64,000 nt of DNA, taken from Verrucomicrobiota bacterium (GTDB lineage: Bacteria; Chlamydiota; Chlamydiia; Chlamydiales; Rhabdochlamydiaceae). The position numbers and the translations under genes were made by a program. The stretch's first letter is position 1, and the number at the start of each line of letters is the position of its first letter. A model generated the notes under the pieces. That model searched no databases, was not told the DNA's origin, and saw only the letters and a list, made by a program, of their open reading frames with translations. Shown here in pieces: positions 44,556 through 51,655 of this stretch. The stretch lies in contig JAFEGV010000002.1 in the NCBI GenBank assembly GCA_018239665.1, positions 22,942-86,941 on the forward strand. Direction: 5' to 3'.

Positions 44556-45575
44556 TTAAGTTTTTCCTTCCTGTTCCCAGGCAGCGATCATCACATCAGC
44601 ATCCTGCCGGATCATTTTAAGATAAGTATCGGCTCCGCTGTCAGGGCTGCCCATCGCATCGCCATAGAGCACTTCGCCGGAGATCCTCACTTCGAGTCCT
44701 TTTTGCCGGCAGGCATGGACAATTTTCTTGAGAGAATCTTTGGACACATTGGATTCAGGAAACACAACTTGAATATGATAAATGCATAAATGTTCGATGA
44801 TTCGTTGGATGTCGGTCGTGCTCAATTGTCCATCGGGAGCCAGGCCTTCAGGAGCTTCAAATCGCACGCTCCACTGCGACTGCTCAGTTTCATCAGGGGC
44901 ACGCAGATAGCTTCGTGTAAAATAATTAAACGCGTCGTGGCTCGTGACCAAATATCTTTTGTCCGCCGGAACTTTTTGAAAGTCCGACTTGATCTCTTGG
45001 TGCTCATGCAGCATGGCCTGGCGCAAACGATCGGCGTTTTCTTCGAAAATCCCAGCTCCTGCAGGGTCTAATTCCTTGAGCGATTGAAGGATCGGGTCGA
45101 TGATCATGCTCCATAGTTCAATGTCCATCCAAATATGGGGATCAAGTTGGCCGTCGTCATAAATAATCTGATCGGGAAAACGTTCTTGGATGGACTGGCC
45201 GACGGGGATCGCATTGGCATGATGTTCCAGTTGATAGCGCAAACTGGCCCCATGCTCTAGACCTAGCCCATTATAAAAGATAACCTGTGCTGCAGACAGC
45301 TTTTCATCGTCGCCTTTCACCAATTCATAACTATGGGGATCGATCTCGCCGCAAATTAATGAGATATGGTCGATCCGATCTCCGCCGACTTGCCTCACGA
45401 TGTCATCAATGATAGCGGTGGTTGATAGCACTTTGACTTTGCCGTTGTTCTGCATCCACTGTTCTAAATTCGAGGCAGGACGTGACTTCCGCGGAGAGCA
45501 TCCATAAAAGAATACAATCGAAAGCAGGAAGGCATAAGAAAAAAATGTAAGACGCTTTCGAAATGATTTCATCAT
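44556..45575 (-). CDS. ytgA: metal-binding lipoprotein YtgA (ABC solute-binding protein)
   Basis: 339 residues. The N-terminus has a basic start, a hydrophobic core and the lipobox VFFYGC, so it is probably lipid-anchored in the periplasm. Cluster A-I metal-site segments are visible: GEIDPHSYEL, LEHGA, DPHIWMD and the later TSHDAFNYFTRSY. It captures Fe/Mn/Zn and delivers it to YtgCD. First gene of the operon, with a candidate promoter 33-63 bases upstream. Confidence 0.94.
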   Translation of the reverse strand: MMKSFRKRLTFFSYAFLLSIVFFYGCSPRKSRPASNLEQWMQNNGKVKVLSTTAIIDDIVRQVGGDRIDHISLICGEIDPHSYELVKGDDEKLSAAQVIFYNGLGLEHGASLRYQLEHHANAIPVGQSIQERFPDQIIYDDGQLDPHIWMDIELWSMIIDPILQSLKELDPAGAGIFEENADRLRQAMLHEHQEIKSDFQKVPADKRYLVTSHDAFNYFTRSYLRAPDETEQSQWSVRFEAPEGLAPDGQLSTTDIQRIIEHLCIYHIQVVFPESNVSKDSLKKIVHACRQKGLEVRISGEVLYGDAMGSPDSGADTYLKMIRQDADVMIAAWEQEGKT

Positions 45576-45608
45576 GGCTCAGTCTTTTAATTCCCAATAA
45601 ATAGAGCG

Positions 45609-45638
45609 ATAGTATCAGTAGAAAAGATTTATTCACAA
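45609..45638 (-). promoter_or_regulatory. candidate promoter of the ytg operon
   Basis: On the minus strand: TTGTGA (45638-45633), 18-base spacer, TACTAT (45614-45609), 34 bases before the ytgA ATG. A YtgR operator would be expected near here, but I cannot identify it by eye. Confidence 0.4.
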
Positions 45639-45741
45639 GCAAACTCAAAATCATTTCTCTCGTTAAAAATGAAAGAAAATATTTTAAACGTCAGCATGGA
45701 ACTTGAGACTTAACCATTTTTCATAAAATAAAAAATTAAAT

Positions 45742-45980
45742 CCCAGTGACGTCGAACGTATTTTATACTAACCGGCTTCAAAAATCAGTTTCCGCCAGCT
45801 TCCTCCAACCCGTTCAAGTTGTTTGGGTATTTACCCAAATAGTATCAAAAGCTGTTTTTTGGCAGCGTCTCCAGCTATTGATTTTGAGACCCGCTTCCAT
45901 CGCCCAACTTATTCGAGTTGAACTGCTTAGGAGCCAGCTTCGCCTGGCGCCTCCTTGTCAAATTCCCAGCTTTTGATCGA
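45742..45980. repeat. member of the dispersed repeat family (element F)
   Basis: It contains ATCGCCCAACTTATTC (45.9 kb), identical to 16 bases of the 4.4-kb copy, and partial inverted arms (TATCAAAAGCTG against CAGCTTTTGATC, about 120 bases apart). GCCAGCTTC occurs twice within it. A 76-codon frame crosses it but looks like repeat sequence, not a gene. Confidence 0.5.
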
Positions 45981-46057
45981 GCCTTCTGAAGCATTATATT
46001 AATTGCCTGCGCCTCTTTAGAATAAAGCCCTACTCTATCTCCTATAATAATTTAACT

Positions 46058-46240
46058 ATGTCCTTGAGACAGGAAGATAAACCTACCCGAAAACAAAATA
46101 ATAAAATTTGGTTTCCCCTCATAAGAAATCAATCAGATAAAGATAAAATCAGGTCAAAAAAAAGAGAATTATTGCGGAAAATATCAATTCCGCATAAAAT
46201 CTCGAAAATAAATAATTGCAAAGGAAAATTACCCTCTTAA
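46058..46240 (+). CDS. possible small basic protein
   Basis: 60 codons, ATG start, Lys/Arg-rich (KIRSKKRELLRKISIPHK) with no recognised family and no convincing ribosome binding site. AT-rich composition favours Lys codons by chance. It may be spurious or part of the structured non-coding region that follows. Confidence 0.25.
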   Translation: MSLRQEDKPTRKQNNKIWFPLIRNQSDKDKIRSKKRELLRKISIPHKISKINNCKGKLPS

Positions 46241-46312
46241 CGGCAATGTTAAGTGATCTCAGTTTAGTTTTGGTCCCCTGACCTTTCAGGAGGGAAAACA
46301 AAAAAAACTAAA
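46236..46312. other. two hairpins starting a structured non-coding run
   Basis: CTTAAC-GGCAAT-GTTAAG (46236-46253) is a perfect 6-bp stem. A second hairpin pairs TTTAGTTTT (46263-46271) with AAAACTAAA (46304-46312) and, at its tip, CCTGA with TCAGG around CCTT. Either could terminate transcription entering from the left. Confidence 0.45.
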
Positions 46313-46337
46313 AGATTATTGCAAATAAAATAGGATT

Positions 46338-46454
46338 CAGTTAAATCAACTAATCAACATTACAAATACTGAGAAATTTTAAGCATCCCTGAAACATCAA
46401 ATGAGAGCGTTTCAGAAACTTCTCAGGAACTAGAAATTAAGATTGATTTAACTG
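46338..46454. ncRNA. nested stem-loop, candidate structured RNA
   Basis: Three nested perfect stems: CAGTTAAATCAA (46338-46349) with TTGATTTAACTG (46443-46454), 12 bp; CTGAGAA (46369-46375) with TTCTCAG (46420-46426), 7 bp; CTGAAAC (46389-46395) with GTTTCAG (46409-46415), 7 bp. No open frame uses it. Strand and function are unknown; it could be a small RNA, a leader element or a mobile hairpin. Confidence 0.4.
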
Positions 46455-46489
46455 GAAACTGAAAAACAACAATTAAACTTTAAACTAAA

Positions 46490-46575
46490 ACTCGAAGGTA
46501 AACTTTCTGTCGTTTGACAGGACACTCCTTAAGGAATTAAGTTTTGTCAAGCGGGGAAAAAGTTTACCCTCGAGT
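46490..46575 (+). promoter_or_regulatory. long 5' leader hairpin
   Basis: Bases 46490-46506 pair with 46559-46575 at 16 of 17 positions (GGTAAACTTT with AAAGTTTACC at its core). Inside, CGTTTGACA pairs with TGTCAAGCG (one G-U). The tip is CTTAA-GGAA-TTAAG with a GNRA-type loop. It ends 21 bases before the ATG at 46597, so it would form the leader of that gene's mRNA. Confidence 0.5.
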
Positions 46576-46596
46576 ATAACCAAAAAGGAAACAGAT

Positions 46597-47157
46597 ATGA
46601 ACCCACGTGAAGATGCTGTAGAACCAAAAGCAAAAAATCTTCGAGAAGTTGAAGATGTGATCTCTAAAGCGATCAAAAAAGTTAATGGCAGAAAGGAAAA
46701 CGACCTCTGCAAATACCTCCCTATGTCATCCGGAGGCTACATGCACCACTTTACGCTAAGAAAAATGAAAAATCGCGCTCCTCACGAACTGAGCTCATTA
46801 ATTGAAAAATTCATTATTAGCGTTGACAGACCATCATCTGTCGCTCCTAAGCAACGCGCTGCCCGCGGATCCCGCAAACGCCGCGACCAAGTGACGTTTA
46901 CACGCACGCAACTCGAAAGAATGCTCAACATCGCTAGACTCGCAGGCGACAAAGAAATGGTTTCTATCCTCGCTCCAAAAAAATCCTTGGCATCTTGCAA
47001 GCGCGAACTGATCGCTTCAATCAGACATGGCAAAATCGAGCCAGAGCTTTGGAATGCCTATGTTGAGTCTTGCAATGCGGCTCAGCAACAAGCTTTGGGA
47101 ATGAACAACTTAAGCGAAATTATTGCAGCTGCTGCAGCTGCTGCCGCTCAACGGTAG
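46597..47157 (+). CDS. hypothetical basic protein with alanine-rich tail
   Basis: 186 residues, not recognised. An N-terminal helical region (VEDVISKAIKKVNGRKENDL) is followed by a basic stretch (APKQRAARGSRKRRDQVTF), a middle helical domain (QLERMLNIARLAGDKEMVSI) and a C-terminal run of alanines after LSEIIA. The basic patch suggests nucleic-acid binding. Position between ytgA and the nucleotide transporter corresponds to the chlamydial CT066 slot; I cannot confirm homology. AAGGAAA precedes the ATG; a long hairpin lies in its leader and a perfect terminator follows. Confidence 0.75.
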   Translation: MNPREDAVEPKAKNLREVEDVISKAIKKVNGRKENDLCKYLPMSSGGYMHHFTLRKMKNRAPHELSSLIEKFIISVDRPSSVAPKQRAARGSRKRRDQVTFTRTQLERMLNIARLAGDKEMVSILAPKKSLASCKRELIASIRHGKIEPELWNAYVESCNAAQQQALGMNNLSEIIAAAAAAAAQR

Positions 47158-47174
47158 TTTCCTTAAATTTTGAT

Positions 47175-47212
47175 AAACACCTCGGCCAACCTTAAGCCGA
47201 GGTGTTTTTTTA
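47175..47212 (+). terminator. terminator of the 186-residue protein gene
   Basis: AAACACCTCGG (47175-47185) and CCGAGGTGTTT (47197-47207) form a perfect 11-bp stem, followed by T-rich sequence. Confidence 0.93.
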
Positions 47213-47255
47213 TTTCACCCTTCTTCATCAATATCAATCCTTTGCGCTCTACTTC

Positions 47256-47806
47256 ATGCAACACGTCATCATTGGAATTCCCCTGCCGGACTTAATAAAG
47301 AAAAATCTTTTATTGCAATGCTGCGGACTGAGCAATGCCCACTGGGTCGAACCTGAGCAGCTCCATCTCAGCCTAATCGACGCAGGAAAGCGGAACAGCT
47401 CCGAGGTCCTTGATATGATCAATGTCCTGCAGGGAGTTGCATTAGGGCCCTTTTCTATCACTCTGGAAGGGATTGCGAGCATCTCCACCGGACACGGTTC
47501 TCAAGTTGTTGCAGCACAAGCAGCAGTCACCCCGGCTTAAGCAAATTGAAAAATTTAATTTATGCAGCTTTCCGGGAAGAAAAAATCCCCATTGAAATAA
47601 AAACTTTTCATCCTCACGTAACCTTGGGCACATTAACCCCGGGGAACGCGACCAAAACATCTCAATATTTTTTTGAAAACCAATCTAAGCCGATTGGAAC
47701 ATTCAACGCAGCCTCGTTCGCCCTGTTTGAGATCAGGCCGTTGCCAAAGCACACTCTGTCAGAGACCCTGGCCGAATTCCCCCTTGTCGATCAATCCTCC
47801 ACCTAG
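47256..47806 (+). pseudogene. thpR: 2',5'-RNA ligase/cyclic phosphodiesterase-like (ThpR), frameshifted
   Basis: Two frames together make a normal LigT/ThpR protein of ~183 residues. The first (from ATG 47256) has VIIGIPLPDLIKK and the first catalytic motif HLSL; it then stops at 47538-47540. The second frame, open through SHPGLSKLKNLIYAAF, holds the second motif HPHVTLGTL and runs to 47806. The shift (one base missing) falls around 47515-47530 in a GCA-rich stretch. The family acts on 2',3'-cyclic phosphate or 2'-5' linked RNA ends. It is probably inactive here unless the shift is a sequence error. Confidence 0.75.
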
Positions 47807-47853
47807 ACCAAAACGAACTCAAAGAAACTATTCAATTCCGCTTCTATTTTCCC

Positions 47854-47881
47854 TTGGAATTAAAAGAATTTCGGCTATAAT
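47854..47881 (+). promoter_or_regulatory. candidate distal promoter of ntt
   Basis: TTGGAA (47854-47859), 16-base spacer, perfect TATAAT (47876-47881), about 147 bases before the transporter ATG. Confidence 0.45.
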
Positions 47882-47937
47882 CTTGCAGGTTGAGGTTTAA
47901 TGGATATTTACACCTCGAACAAATCAGTTCTTTGAGC

Positions 47938-47967
47938 TTGTCAATTTCTCGCCTAGAATGGTATGCT
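47938..47967 (+). promoter_or_regulatory. candidate proximal promoter of ntt
   Basis: TTGTCA (47938-47943), 18-base spacer, TATGCT (47962-47967), 61 bases before the ATG. With the upstream candidate it suggests two start points. Confidence 0.5.
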
Positions 47968-48027
47968 TTTGGACTGTGAAATTTTTTTAGTCAACTCATT
48001 GAATTGCGTAAATTCATAAGGATCCAT

Positions 48028-49626
48028 ATGTCAACAAAGTCAAGCGAGTCTAGCGATGTAGCCTTTAAAGGGCTGCGTGGCATTTTTTGGCCCATTCATC
48101 GGTTCGAACTCAAGAAGTTCCTTCCGATGGGCATCATGATGATGTGTATTTTGTTTAATTATACTATCTTAAGAGACACAAAAGACACATTGATGGTAAA
48201 CGCTCCAGGCGGCGGCGCAGAATGTCTATCATTCTTAAAACTATACGGCGTTACCCCTGCTGCGATCCTTTTCATGATCGTCTTTATTAAACTGGCGAAC
48301 GTTTTCACAAGAGAACGCCTCTTCTACGCCATCATTACACCCTTCCTGCTCTTCTTTGGAGTGTTCGCGTTCTTCATCTATCCGAACAAAGAAGCTCTCC
48401 ATATGAGCATGAGCTCGATCCAGGCTGCACAAGCCTCACTTCCTAACCTTCACTGGCTAATCCCTGTCGTAGGCAACTGGAGCTTTAGCATCTTTTACAT
48501 TCTTTCTGAACTCTGGGGAAGCGTCGTTCTTTCGATGCTGTTCTGGCAGTTTGCTAACGAAATCACCAAAGTGACAGAAGCTAAGCGCTTCTATGGTCTC
48601 TTCGGCATGATTGGAAACGTCGGACTTTTGCTTTCCGGCCCAATCATCATCTTTACTGCCAAGTACGCAAAGTCCCTGCCGAAAGATATCGACTCATTCG
48701 GTGTTAACTTAAAACTATTGATGGGATCTGTCGTCCTGGCCGGTGCGATCGCTATTTTCACCTACTGGTGGATGAACAGAAATGTCTTAACCGATCCAAA
48801 CCTCTATCAACCAGGCCAAGGCAAGAAAAAAGAAAAAGCGAAACTTTCCGTCATGGAAAGCTTCCGTTACATCTTAAAGAATCCGTACCTCGGACTTATT
48901 GCAATCCTAGTCCTCTCTTACGGTATCACCATCAACCTCGTTGAAGGCGTATGGAAAGGTCAAATCAAAATTGCCTTCCCGGATATGAACGACTACAACA
49001 TGTTCATGGGACAATTTTCTACCTGGACAGGAGCGATTACGATCCTTCTGATGGTCGTCGGTAACAACATTTTGAGAAAGTTGAGCTGGACAAAAGCTGC
49101 GATCCTGACACCGATCATGGTCCTTCTCACATCCTCCATCTTCTTCTTCGTTGTCTGGAACGGCACAAAGAGCACGCCATTTGCTCCTCTCATGGGAGTG
49201 ACGGTCGTACTCGTTGCGGTCATTGTCGGACAAATCCAAAACGTCTTGTCCAAAGGGACCAAATACTCCCTTTTCGATTCGACTAAACAGATGGCCTACA
49301 TCCCTCTTGACCAAGAAGCTAAAGTCAAAGGTCAGGGCGCTGTAGAGGTTATTGGAGGAAGAGCTGGTAAATCAGGTGGAGCGTTCATCCAGTCCACTTT
49401 ATTGGCTGTCATCGGCGGAAGCGTCTCGCTAGCTAGCTTGACCTTCATCCTTGGACCTCTAGTCATCATCATCTGCGCTGTTTGGGCCTTTTCTGTGCTC
49501 CGCTTAGGACGTCGATTCTCTGAATTGACCGAAGGCAAAGCTTCAGAAGCTGCTCCAAGCAAAGAGGAAAGCAAGTCTGAAACGACTGCCAACCTCGTAG
49601 CGGGTAACTCAAAAGCAGGAAACTAA
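48028..49626 (+). CDS. NTT-family nucleotide transporter (ATP/ADP translocase type)
   Basis: 532 residues from the ATG at 48028 (AAGGA upstream); a TTG eight codons earlier is less likely. About 11-12 hydrophobic helices and the family signatures FNYTILRDTKDTLMV, WGSVVLSMLFWQFANEIT and AKRFYGLFG, with a late KGQGAVEVIGGRAGKSGGAFIQ (split here as KGQGAVEVIGG and RAGKSGG). NTT proteins exchange host ATP for bacterial ADP or import nucleotides; position between lepA and ytg matches C. trachomatis Npt1 (CT065), supporting the ATP/ADP exchanger. It sits in the inner membrane and ends with a strong terminator. Confidence 0.93.
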   Translation: MSTKSSESSDVAFKGLRGIFWPIHRFELKKFLPMGIMMMCILFNYTILRDTKDTLMVNAPGGGAECLSFLKLYGVTPAAILFMIVFIKLANVFTRERLFYAIITPFLLFFGVFAFFIYPNKEALHMSMSSIQAAQASLPNLHWLIPVVGNWSFSIFYILSELWGSVVLSMLFWQFANEITKVTEAKRFYGLFGMIGNVGLLLSGPIIIFTAKYAKSLPKDIDSFGVNLKLLMGSVVLAGAIAIFTYWWMNRNVLTDPNLYQPGQGKKKEKAKLSVMESFRYILKNPYLGLIAILVLSYGITINLVEGVWKGQIKIAFPDMNDYNMFMGQFSTWTGAITILLMVVGNNILRKLSWTKAAILTPIMVLLTSSIFFFVVWNGTKSTPFAPLMGVTVVLVAVIVGQIQNVLSKGTKYSLFDSTKQMAYIPLDQEAKVKGQGAVEVIGGRAGKSGGAFIQSTLLAVIGGSVSLASLTFILGPLVIIICAVWAFSVLRLGRRFSELTEGKASEAAPSKEESKSETTANLVAGNSKAGN

Positions 49627-49649
49627 ACCCTTTCTGCAGTTGCTAACAA

Positions 49650-49690
49650 AAAACCCATCAGCGCAAGTCGCGCTGATGGGTTTTTTTATT
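49650..49690 (+). terminator. terminator of ntt
   Basis: AAAACCCATCAGCGC pairs with GCGCTGATGGGTTTT around a 5-base loop, followed by more T: a very strong intrinsic terminator. Confidence 0.95.
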
Positions 49691-49757
49691 TCTACTGGTC
49701 TTGTGAATATACATTTAGACTACGAAGATACGAACCGGTCTTCGTTCTTATCAAGTA

Positions 49758-49779
49758 AAGCGCCCTTGGGCACGAATTG
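49758..49779. repeat. 22-bp match to the giant palindrome
   Basis: AAGCGCCCTTGGGCACGAAT and two further bases match the reverse complement of 15451-15472 at 20 of 22 positions. The 49690-49900 gap holds no gene and looks like decayed repeat sequence. Confidence 0.45.
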
Positions 49780-49903
49780 ACCTTGCCAAAGCCTCGATTT
49801 CTTCAGGTTATTTCGGAATCAATCCAACGTCAATGAATCAAAGGCTGTCGAATCAAAATATCAAATTTTGATTTCACTTTATGGAGAGGCAGTTGCAAAG
49901 CTA

Positions 49904-50057
49904 ATACCAATCCCAGAAATTAAATTCATAAATTCAGTTCGAATTTTACTGAGAACCAAAGCCTGGAGCGAGAAGGCTAGCTTGAATAAGCTGCTTCGAG
50001 TGAAGGCTAAGGCTCGCAGGTGAAAGGCGAACTGAATTTAATTTCCGGGATTGATAT
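49904..50057. repeat. long imperfect palindrome (element G)
   Basis: Left arm 49904-49941 and right arm 50028-50057: ATACCAATCCCAGAAATTAA against TTAATTTCCGGGATTGATAT, and AATTCAGTTCG against CGAACTGAATT. The left arm has an extra 8-base duplication (ATGAATTT reversed). The centre has a smaller inverted arrangement of GGCTAG/CTTGAATAAGC-type sequence. A truncated relative of the left end lies at 57.1 kb. Confidence 0.7.
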
Positions 50058-50076
50058 AACTCTGGATATAAAAGCT

Positions 50077-51270
50077 TTAAGTCGTAGTAGGAACTTTTCT
50101 ATAGTGGTAAATATACCCTTGGTTCATTAACTGCTGGGCATATTCGGGGGTGATTTGACGCACGCGGCGGTCATTGCAAGCCCACCAGGTGTTGTCCGGG
50201 CGCTTGACGAAGGCGACGTAGTGGCCTGAATTGATTGTGTTGCCAAACTGGACGATAAAGCCGTCGCACTCATAGTTGGCTGCTTGACCATCTTGGCAGT
50301 GGCGGGCCTCAAGGGTCGTATTTTGAGGCACCGCAATCGCCTGGTTGTGCCTTGCTTCCTGGTAATGACCTTGAGCATCGATCACAATGGGCCTGCCATC
50401 TCGCAAAGGTGTATAAAATCTTCTTAACTGAACCAATAGATCATCGGGAGCTGAAGCAAATCGCAAAGCGTGGGCTTGCCCGGCATCGTCTTGAAAATTA
50501 AAGAAACTATTAAACAGGGTGTTAAAAGGAGTGCTGATATTTTGCTCCAGAGCCAAAGGTATTAATGGAAGATCTGTCGTTTGATGCCGAGCAACGCCTT
50601 GGACTGTTTCTTGAAGGTGGTAAAGGGAATGAGGAACTTCAAATAAATATTCGAAAAACTCCGCCGCATCTTCTTGAACACTGTCTGCATGAACGCGGCC
50701 TGCCCCGTGAAGGACGTTTCTAATGAGTTGACCATCAGCGCTTCGGACAACTCGATCCTGAATATTTTGAGTAGCGGCGTACGCTTGGGCGATCTGCTGC
50801 ACTTGAGGGATCCGTTGAGCTGCAGGGTTGGCCAGAAGGGTCGGAGAGTTTAAAAGCAGCTGCATGCTGGCATTTGCCCAGCAATTGTTTCCAGAATTGA
50901 TAAGACCGACAGGCTGGCCGGGCACATAGGGAGGTAAAGGAAAAATTGCATCATGGACATCGTCAGGGCATGCTGCCATATACGTCCCTAAAAGGGCAGT
51001 AGCTATAGCAGGAATGATGCCGAACAGAACGAACGGCCCCGTCATGACGGCGCCAAAGATGCAGGTAGCAACGCCTAAAATAGCGGCAGCCTGCAGCATG
51101 CGTCCTAGAACAATGAGCCCATACACCTTGCAGTCGGTCGAGCAGCATTCATCGAGCTGACGCTGAACTGCGCCGGGAATAGAACTGATTGTCGAGCATA
51201 CGGAACTCAGCGCCGAACCAAGCGCCATATCGACATTATAGAAACAATTACCAACCGCTTCAATTGCCAT
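50077..51270 (-). CDS. membrane-anchored USP-type deubiquitinase
   Basis: 397 residues. Two adjacent hydrophobic helices at ~49-98 (VYGLIVLGRMLQAAAILGVA; GPFVLFGIIPAIATALLGTY) precede the peptidase C19 domain. The Cys box GNNCWANASMQLL places the nucleophile at C130; the His box INSGHYVAFVKR and WWACND complete the active site near 350-370. It ends shortly after YIYHYRK. The domain is small for a USP. Anchoring would hold the enzyme at a membrane, perhaps the inclusion or vacuole membrane after secretion (inference). It shares only catalytic motifs with the deubiquitinase at 34.8 kb. Confidence 0.87.
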   Translation of the reverse strand: MAIEAVGNCFYNVDMALGSALSSVCSTISSIPGAVQRQLDECCSTDCKVYGLIVLGRMLQAAAILGVATCIFGAVMTGPFVLFGIIPAIATALLGTYMAACPDDVHDAIFPLPPYVPGQPVGLINSGNNCWANASMQLLLNSPTLLANPAAQRIPQVQQIAQAYAATQNIQDRVVRSADGQLIRNVLHGAGRVHADSVQEDAAEFFEYLFEVPHSLYHLQETVQGVARHQTTDLPLIPLALEQNISTPFNTLFNSFFNFQDDAGQAHALRFASAPDDLLVQLRRFYTPLRDGRPIVIDAQGHYQEARHNQAIAVPQNTTLEARHCQDGQAANYECDGFIVQFGNTINSGHYVAFVKRPDNTWWACNDRRVRQITPEYAQQLMNQGYIYHYRKVPTTT

Positions 51271-51465
51271 AATTTTTTCTTTAAGTTTGTTCTGTTTTTC
51301 AGAACATCATAGACCATTAGAGGTCAATAGTTCAATCAAACAATTTATTTAGGTTTTCGAGTAATTCCTTTCTTTATTAGACAGAATCCTCAATCTCTGA
51401 ACCTCTCCTCGAGGAACTTGCATTCATTTGAGTTTTTCCTTAAACTGACAAGCTTTACTCAAGAT

Positions 51466-51629
51466 GAGACCGTTGCATAATTAAGCAATCAAGAAAAAAA
51501 CAGGGCATTTTGATGAGATTTCGATTTTGAGCGAACCCGCATATGCGGGACGCCCCATAGGGGGTGAGTGAAAATCGAAAGATCGCAAAATGAATGTTTT
51601 TTTCGATCGATCAATTATGCAGCGGTCTC
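51466..51629. mobile_element. MITE-like element with IS-type terminal inverted repeats (element H)
   Basis: The 164-bp element starts GAGACCGTTGCATAATTAA and ends with the matching inverted ATTATGCAGCGGTCTC. It is flanked by a perfect 5-bp direct duplication AAGAT (51461-51465 and 51630-51634). Arms match at ~22 of 26 positions, continue inward (CATTTTGATGAGATTTCGATTTT against AAAATCGAAAGATCGCAAAATG, each shown here in part), and the centre has CCCGCATATGCGGG. It has no transposase, so it would depend on one elsewhere. It ends 26 bases before the lepA ATG. Confidence 0.75.
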
Positions 51630-51655
51630 AAGATTAGTTGGGATATAAACTACAA

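Noticed and set aside
45746..45976. 76-codon frame between ytgA and the small basic frame
   Set aside because: It is entirely inside repeat element F, with no start signal and no similarity.
46236..46575. CRISPR array or retron
   Set aside because: The repeats are inverted and differ from one another, with no regular spacers, and no cas or reverse transcriptase gene is present.
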